Shown: positions 8,718 to 18,134 of the stretch, piece by piece
Layout: every line of letters starts with the position of its first letter
How positions within the stretch are numbered: the stretch's first letter is position 1
NCBI GenBank assembly: GCA_965228425.1
Contig: OZ245815.1
Span: forward strand, 3,782,001 to 3,846,000
Source of the DNA: JAJFJD01 sp965228425
GTDB taxonomy: Bacteria; Pseudomonadota; Alphaproteobacteria; UBA8366
Direction: 5' to 3'
Length of the DNA stretch: 64,000 nt
Translations under genes and position numbers: made by a program
The notes under the pieces: model-generated
The model's input: the letters and a program-made list of their open reading frames with translations, nothing else
Databases searched by the model: none
What the model was told of the DNA's origin: nothing

Positions 8718-9224
8718 TCAAATCGCGTCGCCGCTGCGCAACGGCGGCGACACGCCGATTGTCATCCACGCGCCGGCGTGGACGCCTGTTGCCACCTTCG
8801 CCACTTCCCACTGAAAAGACGCGCGCTGCCCGTCGGATGTGACGATGGAAACGTTGAACAGGGCGCGGCTCTCCGTCCGAACGACCTTCTCGATGCGGTA
8901 CTCGCGCAGCTTCAGCAGCAGCTTGTAGTGCGGTCCCTTGATCATCGCCGCGAAGCGGTCCAATGGCCCGGTCAGTCGCTTGTTGTCGGGATGCGCAAAA
9001 ACCCAGGTCTGTTCGATGCCGGCGTCGGGTGTCGGCGTATCATTCCGCTGCAAAGACCGCAGTTGGATTTCGACGACCCGTTGTGGCGCAAGTTCGGGGC
9101 TCGGCTGCATAACCTCCGCAACCGCCGGGGATATCGGCGCAAACAGGAGAAGAGCCGCGAGCACCAACACGCGCCTCGCCGCTTGGCCACGCCCAATCGA
9201 AATTCTACCTCTCCGATCGCGCAT
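8718..9224 (-). CDS. DUF4864 domain-containing exported protein
   Basis: A 168-aa protein with a basic N-terminus and a hydrophobic signal peptide (VLVLAALLLFAPISPAVA), followed by a periplasmic DUF4864-like domain (pattern ...F..MI.GP.Y..ll). Its function is unknown. Its ATG directly follows the TGA stop of the upstream beta-propeller gene with no gap, so translation is probably coupled. Confidence 0.7.
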   Translation of the reverse strand: MRDRRGRISIGRGQAARRVLVLAALLLFAPISPAVAEVMQPSPELAPQRVVEIQLRSLQRNDTPTPDAGIEQTWVFAHPDNKRLTGPLDRFAAMIKGPHYKLLLKLREYRIEKVVRTESRALFNVSIVTSDGQRASFQWEVAKVATGVHAGAWMTIGVSPPLRSGDAI

Positions 9225-10109
9225 TCAAATACCCTGCAGCGTCATGCGCGCGAGGGCGATGCCCTTCTCCCCGGCGACGCTATACAGCAGGAAGAGCGCG
9301 TCCTCCGATTCGAAGACGGCGGGATCGCGGAGTTCGCGCACGGCGTCGTGGGATACGCCGCGCACCGACGGCCTGAGCGTCAAATTCGCCCCTTCGTAGT
9401 CGTGCTCGGGCTCGAGCAGCACGCGCGGCGCACTCGGCCGCCAGTCGGTCCACGACGGCGTCAGGTCGATCTCACTCAGCAGAATGCGTTCCGGCGTATC
9501 GCCGACCTGCGTGTAGAACACCAGCAACCGGTCGCCGCGAACCAATACCGCCGCATGGCGCATATCGGGATTGAACAGCGTGGGTCCGGTCTCGAATTCG
9601 CTCAAGCCCTCGCGAGACCGGTAGAAGACGCCCGGCATGGCGATTGCGTAGTGCCAGTCGCCGTATCGGAAGCCCCGCATATAGGGCGCGCCGAGGGTTT
9701 CCTCGCGCGCCTCGAAGCGCAGACCATCGCCGGATAGCGCTGCGCGCGTGAACTGCGGGCTGTGCCGGCCCATCGGCGTTTTGGCGCCGTGATAGTACAT
9801 CCGGATGCGCCGCGCATCGCTGTCGACATGAACGTCCGGCGATGCGATATGGCCTTCGAAATGACTATCCGCCAAGGGCAGTACACCGGCCTCATGGGTG
9901 CGCCAGGGTCCCGCCAGGCTGTCGGCATAGGCAAGCCGTATGTAGTCACCGTTGTGATGTGCGAAATATAGATAGTAACGGCCGAGCGGATCGGGAACCC
10001 AATCGGGCACCTCGATGAGGGACGGCCCGTTCACGTTGTCGCCCATCCGCGAGTCCATGTTGGGCCGGATGATCGGTCCGTCGCCCAGCCGTTCGATCTC
10101 GATCTTCAT
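9225..10109 (-). CDS. Glycosyl hydrolase-like five-bladed beta-propeller protein (GH43/GH32/GH130 type fold)
   Basis: About 294 aa. Segments such as GPSLIEVPDWVPDPLGRYYLYFAHHNGDYIRLAYADSLAGPW and HIASPDVHVD look like the blades of a GH43-like propeller with its Asp-containing turns. It carries no signal peptide. Substrate and activity are unknown; it may be a non-catalytic relative. The ATG at 10109 is used; TTG at 10121 would add four residues. It is co-directional and contiguous with the DUF4864 gene. Confidence 0.65.
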   Translation of the reverse strand: MKIEIERLGDGPIIRPNMDSRMGDNVNGPSLIEVPDWVPDPLGRYYLYFAHHNGDYIRLAYADSLAGPWRTHEAGVLPLADSHFEGHIASPDVHVDSDARRIRMYYHGAKTPMGRHSPQFTRAALSGDGLRFEAREETLGAPYMRGFRYGDWHYAIAMPGVFYRSREGLSEFETGPTLFNPDMRHAAVLVRGDRLLVFYTQVGDTPERILLSEIDLTPSWTDWRPSAPRVLLEPEHDYEGANLTLRPSVRGVSHDAVRELRDPAVFESEDALFLLYSVAGEKGIALARMTLQGI

Positions 10110-10380
10110 GTCCTGTGCCAAGTGATTCGGGGTACGCCTACTCTACCCGGAATCTCGAAAGCATAGGAATCACCGGCAATCGCATTCTGGCCAAAGCCGA
10201 ACGGCGGCGCCGATACCGCATGATTTTGGGCAGGTCGCCGAACCGGACCTGCCCAAGAACCACAGTCGAACTTTGCCGATCCCCAAGCCGAACCGCTTGG
10301 TTCGATGCATCGCACGCCGGCGCACTTCCCTGGTCGCCGCGTCGGCGTCGGGCCGAGCGTTCAACGCCGGATTGGCATCC

Positions 10381-10812
10381 TTATGCTTCAGGTATACGTA
10401 GAACCTGACCGGGATAGATCTTGTCCGGATCCGATAGCATCGGTTTATTTGCCTCGAAAATGACCGGGTATTTTCCGGCGTTGCCATACTGCGTCTTGGC
10501 AATCTGGGACAGCGTGTCCCCGCTCTTCACAGTGTAGAACACTGCCTGCGGCTCATTGCTTTCCACCTCGATGAGGGATTCGACCGACGCAACGCCCTTA
10601 TTGTTGCCGATCGCCAGGACGATCTTTTCCATCTCTTCCTGCGACGAGACATGGCCGGTGACGATCGCCTTGTCGCCGTCGACATTGACCTCGATCCCGC
10701 TATCGTCCAGGCCCGCTTCCTTGACCGCTGATTTCAGTTTATCGGCATCCAGCTCGTCGTCGCCGATACCGATCATCTTTCCCGCTTCTTTGACGAAATC
10801 AAACAAACCCAT
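10381..10812 (-). CDS. kbp: BON-LysM protein, Kbp/YgaU-like
   Basis: A 143-aa protein with the Kbp (YgaU) layout. An N-terminal MGLFDFVKEAGKMIG segment is followed by a BON domain (residues about 25-85) and a C-terminal LysM domain (YTVKSGDTLSQIAKTQYGN to IYPGQVLRIPE). E. coli Kbp is 149 aa, binds K+ and is a stress protein. The start at 10812 is fixed by the strong ribosome binding site GAGGAGAG 6 nt upstream; the longer frame to 10839 is rejected. It has no signal peptide. Confidence 0.88.
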   Translation of the reverse strand: MGLFDFVKEAGKMIGIGDDELDADKLKSAVKEAGLDDSGIEVNVDGDKAIVTGHVSSQEEMEKIVLAIGNNKGVASVESLIEVESNEPQAVFYTVKSGDTLSQIAKTQYGNAGKYPVIFEANKPMLSDPDKIYPGQVLRIPEA

Positions 10813-11108
10813 TGCAATCTCTCCTCTGCAAGTTGCCATGCCCGCACCGCAAGCCCTGTGCCATGGGCGGCGACGTTAAGGGTCGATCGACGGATCAATT
10901 ACCGCTCTCAACTCGGCTTGTTGATAAGTCCATACAGCGAAACCAGGAATTACAGGATCAATCCACACCGCCGGCACGACGCTGCGGATCCGGTTCGCGT
11001 GCTGCATCACTATCGGTGCGTCGGTTTACCTGCCGTCAGAGGTCCTGAACGCAGGATCTGTCTACAAATGTGTTGCATTTTGAGACTGGATGGAGCCCCG
11101 GCCGGCGG
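10813..11108. other. Intergenic region without recognisable gene
   Basis: 296 bp between the upstream end of kbp and the stop of the SOUL lipoprotein gene. Both flanking genes point left, so this holds the kbp promoter region. I see no RNA gene, repeat or convincing ORF. Confidence 0.5.
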
Positions 11109-11744
11109 CTATCGGCTGACGGCGACGACAACCTCGTTTCGGCGGAAGAACGGTAACGTCCAAGGCGGGTCATAAAAGTAGACCACCGCGTCCGAAATCG
11201 GCCGCCACGACGTCGTTGAAAGCGCGCCCATCAGCTCGCGTTTCTTCTCGGCCACCGAGGCTTCGCCCCCGAGACCGCTGAAACGCAAAACGGCAACGGT
11301 TTGAACGGGCACGTCGATGATCTTCACCCGGTCGTTCAAGGGCTTCGGCGCTGTTTCGCGGGTGAATTTGGCCGGCAAGAAAAATCGCATATACACCTCA
11401 TCATCGCCGGCCCGGGCGGATTCCACCGGCGTGGTCATCGCGATCTTCTCCGACGTGTCGGTGCTCTCGACCGGTACGGTCATCGCAATCTTCGAAGCGG
11501 TTTGGTTGCTGCCGGTGATGTAGTCGAACAACAACCGGAACGCCGCATCGCGCCCGTCATCCAGATCTTCGTTCTCCACACGGGCCTCGGCGGCGACGCG
11601 CGGTTGATAGGCGCGGACTTCGATCGCTTCGCCGAGACTTTCGGCGACCTCATAGCGCGGCTGCTCGTAGCCCGACCGATTGCCGAAAACCGAGCACCCG
11701 GCGAGCAGCAAGCCGCAGAAAACGAGGATGGATAGGTGTTTCAT
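11109..11744 (-). CDS. SOUL heme-binding family lipoprotein
   Basis: A 211-aa lipoprotein with lipobox LLAGC at residues about 13-17. The SOUL/HEBP fold follows: YEVAESLGEAIEVRAYQPRVAAEA, FRLLFDYITGSN, the characteristic KIAMTVPV, and a second KIAMTTPVE in tandem. A C-terminal YFYDPPWTLPFFRRNEV is typical of bacterial members. The heme or porphyrin ligand is inferred from the family only. It is probably anchored at the inner face of the outer membrane or in the periplasm. Confidence 0.9.
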   Translation of the reverse strand: MKHLSILVFCGLLLAGCSVFGNRSGYEQPRYEVAESLGEAIEVRAYQPRVAAEARVENEDLDDGRDAAFRLLFDYITGSNQTASKIAMTVPVESTDTSEKIAMTTPVESARAGDDEVYMRFFLPAKFTRETAPKPLNDRVKIIDVPVQTVAVLRFSGLGGEASVAEKKRELMGALSTTSWRPISDAVVYFYDPPWTLPFFRRNEVVVAVSR

Positions 11745-11856
11745 ACGACCGTACTCCGCTCCCGAGGCAAACTGCGAATTTGGTTTTACCTATAGATAAA
11801 TACGGACGCAGCGCCCCGGCGGATCACCAACGCCAGATGCGCGCCACCGGTTGGCC

Positions 11857-12339
11857 TCATTTGGATGGTGCCCCGAGTACTTCCAGCCACCCTTCGACGC
11901 GCCGCCCATTCGCCCCAAGATCGTACCGTCCATACCGGGACCGGCTGTAGATCGCGACCGTCGATCTCTCCCGGCCGGCCGCGATGACCTCGATATCGAT
12001 GGTGTCCGGAAACCTGAAAATAAGGCTGCGCTGTACCGCGACGAATTGCGTATCGCCTTGCGAGATGATTTCAGTTCGCGGCGCTTTCGACAGAAGCGCA
12101 TCCACCCGCCCCTTCAGCATCTTCACCGCCATCGAATACACCGGCGACACGCGATCGGGCGCCGCCCTTTTGCAATAACCCGCCGGGCAGACAAGATAAT
12201 CGTTTGGCGAGTCACGGCGTTCTAATTCCTGGAATTTCACTGGCCCCGACCCACTGGTTTTTCGATCGTCCGTGTCCGCGGTCGCGGCGCACCCCGCAAC
12301 CGACAAGACAACCACGGCGAGGATGAGTCTTAGATTCAT
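11857..12339 (-). CDS. DUF1499 domain lipoprotein
   Basis: A 160-aa protein with a lipobox at LSVAGC. The domain segments are NDYLVCPAGYC, KGRVDALLSKAPRTE, TQFVAVQRSLIFRFPDTIDIEV, then STVAIYSRSRYGRYDLGANGRRVEGWL, the conserved C-terminal 'S.sr.G..D.GvN..Rv..wl' of DUF1499. Its function is unknown. It lies 112 bp upstream of the SOUL lipoprotein gene on the same strand. Confidence 0.85.
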   Translation of the reverse strand: MNLRLILAVVVLSVAGCAATADTDDRKTSGSGPVKFQELERRDSPNDYLVCPAGYCKRAAPDRVSPVYSMAVKMLKGRVDALLSKAPRTEIISQGDTQFVAVQRSLIFRFPDTIDIEVIAAGRERSTVAIYSRSRYGRYDLGANGRRVEGWLEVLGAPSK

Positions 12340-12471
12340 ATCCTGCTCATAGGCATACCCGCCACGGACAGTACATCAGTTCGATGCAACACCCTATCTC
12401 TTGATGTCATCTCCGCCGACGCAATGCGTGCCACGACAGCAGTCCGACCGTTCGTGAACGGGTTTTCGGCG

Positions 12472-13980
12472 TCACGGTGAAGCGGGAGGTTTCGCATCCG
12501 GGTTCTTGTGGAGCCGTTCGAGCCAAACGGACCAGACGATCGACAATACGGATAGGCCGAGGAACAGGGCGCTGAAGGGCGACGTGAAGAATATCGCCAC
12601 ATCCCCGTGGCTGGCGGTGAGAGCTACCCTCAGATGCTCCTCCAACTGCGGCCCGAGGACCAAGGCCAGGAGAAGCGGCACCACCGGCATGTCGAGCCAG
12701 CGCATCGCGAGCCCCACCAGCCCAAAGAAGAACATCACATAGACGTCGAAGAAGGAGTTCCGCAGCGCGAAGCTGCCGACGACGCAGAGCAACGCGATGG
12801 CCGGCATAAGCAGATGCCGCGGGAACGCCAGCACCTTCACCAGATACCGGATCGCCGCCAGGGCGATGAACAGGTTGAAGATGTTGGCCCAGAAGTAGGA
12901 AAAGATGATGCCGTAAGCGAAGTCCGCCCGTTCGATGAACAGCAACGGGCCCGGCGCCAAGCCGTGGATCAGCAATGCGCCGATCAGGATCGCCGTGACC
13001 GGATCGCCCGGAATGCCCAGCGTCATCATCGGGATCAGCGCACCGCCCGCTACCGCGTTATTGGCCGATTCGGGCGCCGCGACGCCTTCGATGCTGCCCT
13101 TGCCGAAGTCTTCCTTGTTGCGGCTCGCCTTCTTGGCGTAGTCGTAGGAAATAAAGGCCGCGATCGGTCCGCCCGCGCCGGGCAGGATCCCGAGGAAAGT
13201 GCCGGTCAGCGATCCGATCAACGCGGGTATCCGCACCTTCACCAGATCCGCAAGCTTCGGCAGCACGGAACCGAAGGCCGAGGCCGCGGCGCGGCTGACG
13301 ATCAGCGCATCCGGCCGCAGATTGTCTATCAGTTGAGGAATCGCGAACAATCCGATCAGCGCGGTCAGAAAATGGATTCCGCCCAACAGGTTCGCATCAC
13401 CGAATGTAAAGCGCGCCGTTGCCATCACCGGGTCCTGGCCGACCGTAACGATGGCGAGGCCCAGCATCGCGGACAGCAATCCCTTGATGAAGGACCGCGC
13501 GGCAAACCCGCAAATCGCCGTCAGCCCGAACAGGATGAGGCTGAACAGATCCGGCGCCCGGAACTCCAGGGCCAGACTGGCGAGGCTCGGCGCGATCAAC
13601 AAGAGGCAGACGAAACTGACGATCCCGCCGGCAAAACTGGAACAGATGGCAATGCCGAGGGCACGGCCGCTCTCGCCTTTCTTGGCCAAGAGATATCCCT
13701 CGACTGCCGTCGCCGACGCCGAGGGCGTACCGGGAATGTTCAGCAGAATCGCGGAGAAGCTGCCGCCGGTCATCCCCGCGACGTAGAGTCCCAACAAAAG
13801 CGCGATCGACATACTGGGCTCGAGCACGAATGTCAGCGGCAGCAGGATGATGATCCCCGAGCTGATCGTCATGCCGGGAATCATACCGACGACCAGCCCG
13901 ATCACCGCACCGGCGACGGTCGCCATGAGGCTCGACGGCATGATCGATTGGTGGAATCCGGCGAGGACGTCCGCATCCAT
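12472..13980 (-). CDS. tctA: Tripartite tricarboxylate transporter large permease TctA
   Basis: A 502-aa inner-membrane protein, about 11-12 helices. The family motifs GVIPGx and GxxPG are seen as VGMIPGMTISSG near the N-terminus and FLGILPGAGGPIAAFISYDYAKK near the middle, the latter continuing into the usual GVAAPESANNA. It is the secondary transport subunit that takes carboxylate from the TctC binding protein. It is the last gene of the IclR - ADH - tctC - tctB - tctA operon, starting 3 nt after the tctB stop. Confidence 0.93.
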   Translation of the reverse strand: MDADVLAGFHQSIMPSSLMATVAGAVIGLVVGMIPGMTISSGIIILLPLTFVLEPSMSIALLLGLYVAGMTGGSFSAILLNIPGTPSASATAVEGYLLAKKGESGRALGIAICSSFAGGIVSFVCLLLIAPSLASLALEFRAPDLFSLILFGLTAICGFAARSFIKGLLSAMLGLAIVTVGQDPVMATARFTFGDANLLGGIHFLTALIGLFAIPQLIDNLRPDALIVSRAAASAFGSVLPKLADLVKVRIPALIGSLTGTFLGILPGAGGPIAAFISYDYAKKASRNKEDFGKGSIEGVAAPESANNAVAGGALIPMMTLGIPGDPVTAILIGALLIHGLAPGPLLFIERADFAYGIIFSYFWANIFNLFIALAAIRYLVKVLAFPRHLLMPAIALLCVVGSFALRNSFFDVYVMFFFGLVGLAMRWLDMPVVPLLLALVLGPQLEEHLRVALTASHGDVAIFFTSPFSALFLGLSVLSIVWSVWLERLHKNPDAKPPASP

Positions 13981-13983
13981 CGT

Positions 13984-14442
13984 TCAGAACCCCAACGGCC
14001 CGCGGGGCAGTAAAATCTGAAAAACGCCGGTGAATAGGAAATAGAGACCTACGGGAATGACCAGCGCTCCGACGGCAATCCGAAGCGGGCTCCGCGCGCC
14101 ATACAGGGCCATCAGCACCGCGAAGAAGGGAATGCTCGCCAACAGGAAACCGAGGAACGGAAAGCTCGCCAAATAAATCAGGAAGGCCAGAAGCGTAATC
14201 CATCCGATTCGGCTCGTCGCGCCTTCCACGGCGGCCTGGCCGTCGGACAGCCCGCGTATGCCGGTAATCAGCAGCGCGAGCGACAGGACCGCAATCACGG
14301 TTACGATCACAAACGGAAAGAAAGACGGCCCGGGCGTGTTCGGGATCGACCGGTCCGGCAGCTCACCCGACAGCACGGCATAGACGGCACTAAACGCAAG
14401 CAGAACGAGCGCCGCGATTACATTGCGCCGTGCCATCGGCAT
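13984..14442 (-). CDS. tctB: Tripartite tricarboxylate transporter small permease TctB
   Basis: A 152-aa protein with four predicted transmembrane helices, the layout and length of the small TctB subunit. It sits between tctC and tctA as in most such operons. A good ribosome binding site (GGGGGAG) precedes the ATG. Confidence 0.88.
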   Translation of the reverse strand: MPMARRNVIAALVLLAFSAVYAVLSGELPDRSIPNTPGPSFFPFVIVTVIAVLSLALLITGIRGLSDGQAAVEGATSRIGWITLLAFLIYLASFPFLGFLLASIPFFAVLMALYGARSPLRIAVGALVIPVGLYFLFTGVFQILLPRGPLGF

Positions 14443-14465
14443 GATCTATCTCCCCCGGGTGACAC

Positions 14466-14498
14466 GAACTCCCGGACCGCTAAGGCCCGGGAGAGTTC
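14466..14498 (-). terminator. Stable hairpin between tctC and tctB
   Basis: On the minus strand GAACTCTCCCGGGCC pairs with GGTCCGGGAGTTC around a TTAGC loop: about 13 bp with one 2-nt bulge, starting 6 nt after the tctC stop. No U-run follows, so it is more likely an RNA-stabilising or partial-attenuation element that keeps the binding protein mRNA in excess than a full terminator. Confidence 0.45.
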
Positions 14499-14504
14499 AC
14501 ATCG

Positions 14505-15476
14505 CTATTTCTTCTTGGATTGATAGAGTCCGGCACTCTGCATGATGCCCTTGATCTTGGCATCTTCCTTGGCAAGCAAGTCTTCGAACTTCTCGACAGG
14601 CAGCGGATCGACGGTGAAGCCCTTCTGGCTTGCAAGCTTCATGAAAGCTTCCGACTTCGCCGCCTTCGTCATGGCATCAGCCAGTTTCGCCTTGACCGCC
14701 GCCGGAGTCTTCTTCGGCACGGACAATCCGCGGAAGAGGTTTAGCGAAACGTCATACCCCAGTTCCTTGGCGGTCGGCACATCCGGAAATACCTTGGACC
14801 GGGACTCGGTCGCCATCGCCAGAAGCCGAAGCTTCTTGGCCTTTGTCAGCCGCACGGTGCCGGTCAACGGCGCAAACATTGCATCCGCCTCGCCGCTCAA
14901 CACGGACGCGTTGCGCCGTTTGATGCCGACGGGCAGATGGGTCACCTTGCATTTTGCCGCGTCCATCAACTGGATCGCAGCCAGATGGGTGGCGCTGCCG
15001 GTTCCGGAGTTCGAGACCTTCAGCTTTCCAGGATTGGCTTTGCACTCTTTAATAAAGTCGGCGAAGGATTTCCAACGCGCATCGGCCTTGACGGCAAACG
15101 GCATCGGCTGCCATTCGACGCGGCCGATATGCGCCATGGCGCTATGTTTGAACGCGACATTGCCGATATTCGTCGTTGTCAGAATCGAGGTCGAATTCCA
15201 GCCGACCGTGTAACCATCGGGCGCGGCGTCCTTTACATGGGTATAAGTCCGGGCGCCGCCGCCACCGACCATGTTGACCGGCACCAACTTGACGCCAAGC
15301 ACCTTGCCCATTTCCTTCGCGAGCAGTCGGCCTTCGATATCCGCGCCGCCGCCGGCGCCGAACGGGATGATGAATTGGATCGGCTTGCTCGGGAAGTTAT
15401 CTGCGAGCGCCGGCCCGGCGACCATCGCCAACCCGAGGGCGATCGTTGCGGCCGTTGTCTTGAATCGAATTCTCAT
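14505..15476 (-). CDS. tctC: Tripartite tricarboxylate transporter substrate-binding protein TctC (Bug family)
   Basis: A 323-aa periplasmic binding protein. A cleavable signal peptide (ATIALGLAMVAGPALA) precedes FPSKPIQFIIPFGAGGGADIEGRLLAKEMGKVLG, the signature of Bug proteins. The ligand is an organic acid that cannot be named from sequence. A strong ribosome binding site (GGGAGGA) lies upstream. It is co-transcribed with the alcohol dehydrogenase and the small and large permeases. Confidence 0.92.
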   Translation of the reverse strand: MRIRFKTTAATIALGLAMVAGPALADNFPSKPIQFIIPFGAGGGADIEGRLLAKEMGKVLGVKLVPVNMVGGGGARTYTHVKDAAPDGYTVGWNSTSILTTTNIGNVAFKHSAMAHIGRVEWQPMPFAVKADARWKSFADFIKECKANPGKLKVSNSGTGSATHLAAIQLMDAAKCKVTHLPVGIKRRNASVLSGEADAMFAPLTGTVRLTKAKKLRLLAMATESRSKVFPDVPTAKELGYDVSLNLFRGLSVPKKTPAAVKAKLADAMTKAAKSEAFMKLASQKGFTVDPLPVEKFEDLLAKEDAKIKGIMQSAGLYQSKKK

Positions 15477-15515
15477 GAGTAATTCCTCCCTTGTTTTATC
15501 TTGTAGCGTTCGATG

Positions 15516-15535
15516 CCCGCCTGTTCGCTGGCGGG
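15516..15535 (-). terminator. Hairpin between the alcohol dehydrogenase gene and tctC
   Basis: CCCGCC and GGCGGG pair around an 8-nt loop in the 81-bp gap, without a downstream U-run. It is a possible processing or attenuation element inside the operon. Confidence 0.35.
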
Positions 15536-15557
15536 TCTTGTCCCCTAAGGCCGCCGT

Positions 15558-16691
15558 TCAAGCGTCCTCGCGCATCTTCACGACGACCTTGATCGCATCC
15601 TCGATCCGCTCGCGCGCGTATTTCAGCGCGGTCGGAACTTCGGCCAATGGGAAGGTATGCGTGTGGATTTTCGTCGCATCGAACACGCCCTGGCGCATAA
15701 ACGCCTCGGCGCGATGGGTGGCGCTCTTCCCTTCGCCGCGAATCCCAAACACGTAGATGTTGTTGGTCACGATATGCTTCACGTCGACCGGCACATCCTC
15801 GCTCGGAAACGCCGCCAGGCAGACACGCCCACCACGATTGGTCATATGAAGGGCTTCGTTCACCGCGTTCGCAGCACCGGAACATTCCAGCACATAGTCC
15901 GTGCCGATGCCGCCCGTCAGCTCCCTCACCTTTTCGACCGGATCCTCGTTGCGCACATTGATCACGTGATCCGCGCCGAGTTCGGTGCCCATCTTCAACC
16001 GATTGTCCCGCGTACCCGTCAGAATGACCGGATAAGCGCCCAGCGCCTTGGCGACCGCGACCCCCATCAAGCCGATCGGACCGGGCCCGGTTACGACCAC
16101 GGACTCACCCGCGACCAAACCGCCCAGTTCGGTAAGCCCGTACATGGCTGTTCCCGCGGTCACCACGAGCGTCGCCTCTTCGTCGCTCATGCTGTCGGCG
16201 ATATGCACCAGCGTGTTGATGTTGTTGACCGCGTATTCGGCAAAGCCGCCGTCGGTCGTGAATCCGTTCGCGCGATGGCCCTTGTTCTGATCGCCGAAAT
16301 TCTTGCCGTAGTTATGGCAGGACGTGTACATGCCCTGCCGGCAGCGCTTGCATTGGCCGCAGCCGGCATGAATTTCCACCGTCACCCGGTCGCCCACCTC
16401 GTATTCGTCGACGCCCTGGCCGAGCTTGACCACCGTGCCCATGTATTCGTGCCCCGGCGTCCAATTCTTGTTGTACGGCGGACCGCCTTCGATCATGGCG
16501 GGCGGACCGTGGCTGATGATTTCCAGATCCGTCGCACACACGGAGATGGCGTCGATCCGTACCAAGACCTCGGCCTTGTCCGGCTCTGGGACCGGTTTCT
16601 CGACGAGGCTCAACTCGTCGGGCCCGCCCAGGACCCATGCCTTCATCGTTTCGGGAACCGTATACTGATTATTGCCCGCGTTGCCTGACAT
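15558..16691 (-). CDS. Zinc-dependent alcohol dehydrogenase (MDR family)
   Basis: A 377-aa medium-chain dehydrogenase. The catalytic zinc site includes Cys in SVCATDLE and the GHEYMGTV segment. The structural zinc cysteines are in CGQCKRCRQGMYTSC. The NAD(P)-binding Rossmann glycines are in VTGPGPIGLMGVAVAKALGA. The substrate is probably the alcohol or polyol intermediate linked to the TctCBA solute, an inference from the operon. The start at 16691 has GGAGG upstream. Confidence 0.9.
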   Translation of the reverse strand: MSGNAGNNQYTVPETMKAWVLGGPDELSLVEKPVPEPDKAEVLVRIDAISVCATDLEIISHGPPAMIEGGPPYNKNWTPGHEYMGTVVKLGQGVDEYEVGDRVTVEIHAGCGQCKRCRQGMYTSCHNYGKNFGDQNKGHRANGFTTDGGFAEYAVNNINTLVHIADSMSDEEATLVVTAGTAMYGLTELGGLVAGESVVVTGPGPIGLMGVAVAKALGAYPVILTGTRDNRLKMGTELGADHVINVRNEDPVEKVRELTGGIGTDYVLECSGAANAVNEALHMTNRGGRVCLAAFPSEDVPVDVKHIVTNNIYVFGIRGEGKSATHRAEAFMRQGVFDATKIHTHTFPLAEVPTALKYARERIEDAIKVVVKMREDA

Positions 16692-16750
16692 CCTTCATGC
16701 CTCCTGGTGCTGGCGCGTTTTGCACGCGCATCGATTTTCCTTGGTTAAAA

Positions 16751-17605
16751 TCAACTTTGCCGTAGCCCTTCCTGGGCCCCACCGAAGCGGGCCGATATGA
16801 CCGATGCGGTCTCCATGACTTGCCGCCGCACAGCGGACAAGCGTTCGCCGTCTGCCCGCATTTGCGGCATCGAAACACTGATTGCGCCGACAACGGCGCC
16901 GCTGCTTTCCCGGATGGCGGCGCCAACGCAGACGACCCCCGATTGGTATTCTTCATCGTCGAGCGAATAGCCGTTTCGCCGGACGAGACGCAAATGCTCC
17001 ATCAACTCCGCGATGGTCGGAATCGTTTTGTCGGTGAATTGCTTCAATCCGCCGTGCGCGATCACCCTGGCGATCTCCGCTTCCGGCAACCATGCCAGGA
17101 TCGCTTTGCCCGCCGCCGTGGCATGGGCCGCGTCGGCCTCCATCGCGCCATCGAATCCGACACGGACCGGCAGTTTGGAATCGAGCTGCGCCAGCGTGAC
17201 AAGGGTGACGCCCTGCATCACCGATAAATGCACGCTTTCGCGGGTCGCATCATTGAGGCGGCGCACCTCGGGCATCGCGATTTCGAGCAGATTGAATTTC
17301 TTGAGACGGCTATCGGATAGGTCCGTAACGCGCGGGCCGATAAAATAGCCGCGAGTGCGTGGCGACTGGCCCGCGAAGCCCCTTTTCACGAGAGTCGCGA
17401 GCAGATGATGGCACGTGGACGCGTTGAGACCGGCTTTCGACGCCACTTCGTTCAGAAGCATTTCGTCATCGCCGTCGGCAAGCAACTCGAGGATATGCAA
17501 TGCCCGTTCGACGGACTGGACCGTACGCGGCTCCTTGACCGGCGCGCCGCCCCGTCCACTCCCGCTCGGGCGCAATTCCACTGCCGATTTTGGTTGAGAA
17601 ATCAC
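16751..17605 (-). CDS. IclR family transcriptional regulator
   Basis: A 284-aa regulator. Residues about 25-85 are the winged helix (VQSVERALHILELLADGDDEMLLNEVASKAGLNASTCHHLLATLVKRGF); the rest is the IclR GAF-like effector domain (AAGKAILAWLPEAEI, and GVVCVGAAIRESSGAVVGAISVS near the end). It heads the alcohol dehydrogenase-tct operon and is its likely regulator. The start is GTG at 17603-17605 without a strong ribosome binding site. Confidence 0.9.
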   Translation of the reverse strand: MISQPKSAVELRPSGSGRGGAPVKEPRTVQSVERALHILELLADGDDEMLLNEVASKAGLNASTCHHLLATLVKRGFAGQSPRTRGYFIGPRVTDLSDSRLKKFNLLEIAMPEVRRLNDATRESVHLSVMQGVTLVTLAQLDSKLPVRVGFDGAMEADAAHATAAGKAILAWLPEAEIARVIAHGGLKQFTDKTIPTIAELMEHLRLVRRNGYSLDDEEYQSGVVCVGAAIRESSGAVVGAISVSMPQMRADGERLSAVRRQVMETASVISARFGGAQEGLRQS

Positions 17606-18134
17606 AACACCGGATTTTCACATTGTCAAAGCCAGAGAAAAATTTAACGAATCCGATCACAATGAGTCAAACTGATTTCGTAATGTCGAATATAATTTCA
17701 TATTATCAAATTTGTATTTTGTCCTGTGGAAATTTGCTGCATTGGAAACCCCGGCTAATCACGCCGTCGGGCGCCATCGATCCCGAAAGCGCGAGACGCG
17801 GTACTCGACGATTTTTGGAATACAACGTCGGCCGAATGCCTAGCTTGGGCAATTCGAGCCAAACAGCCTTTCCCAGAGATCAAGGCCTTCGCCGCGACAG
17901 GCCGCCTGCTGTTCTCGTTCAAATCGGGGCGTACAGGCATCGGCACCCCGATACCAATCCGCGCGCGTTCCACGCTGGCCCCGCTCCAAAAGCCGCCGCC
18001 CATTGTGCTTACCCGCCAATTCCGCAATCCACATCGCCAGCCCCGCCATCGAATGCTGCCGAACCGGATTACCCGAATCGAAATCGAAGGCGACCTCGTG
18101 CTCATGCCGGTCCAGCGGGGTCGGCGAAGGCGAT
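17606..18134. other. AT-richer intergenic and decayed region upstream of the IclR operon
   Basis: Bases 17620-17740 are clearly AT-rich for this genome and probably hold the IclR operon promoter. The rest has no confident gene. A minus-strand frame from 18235 to 17840 encodes HEHEVAFDFDSG...MAGLAMWIAELAG...GLDLWERLFGSN, which has plausible codon use but resembles nothing I recognise. It overlaps the GIY-YIG remnant in another frame and may be the eroded end of a lost gene. Confidence 0.4.

Noticed and set aside
12607..14013. 468-aa plus-strand ORF opposite tctA
   Set aside because: Highly charged Arg/Gln/Asp-rich product typical of the antisense of a GC-rich membrane protein gene; TctA on the other strand is certain.
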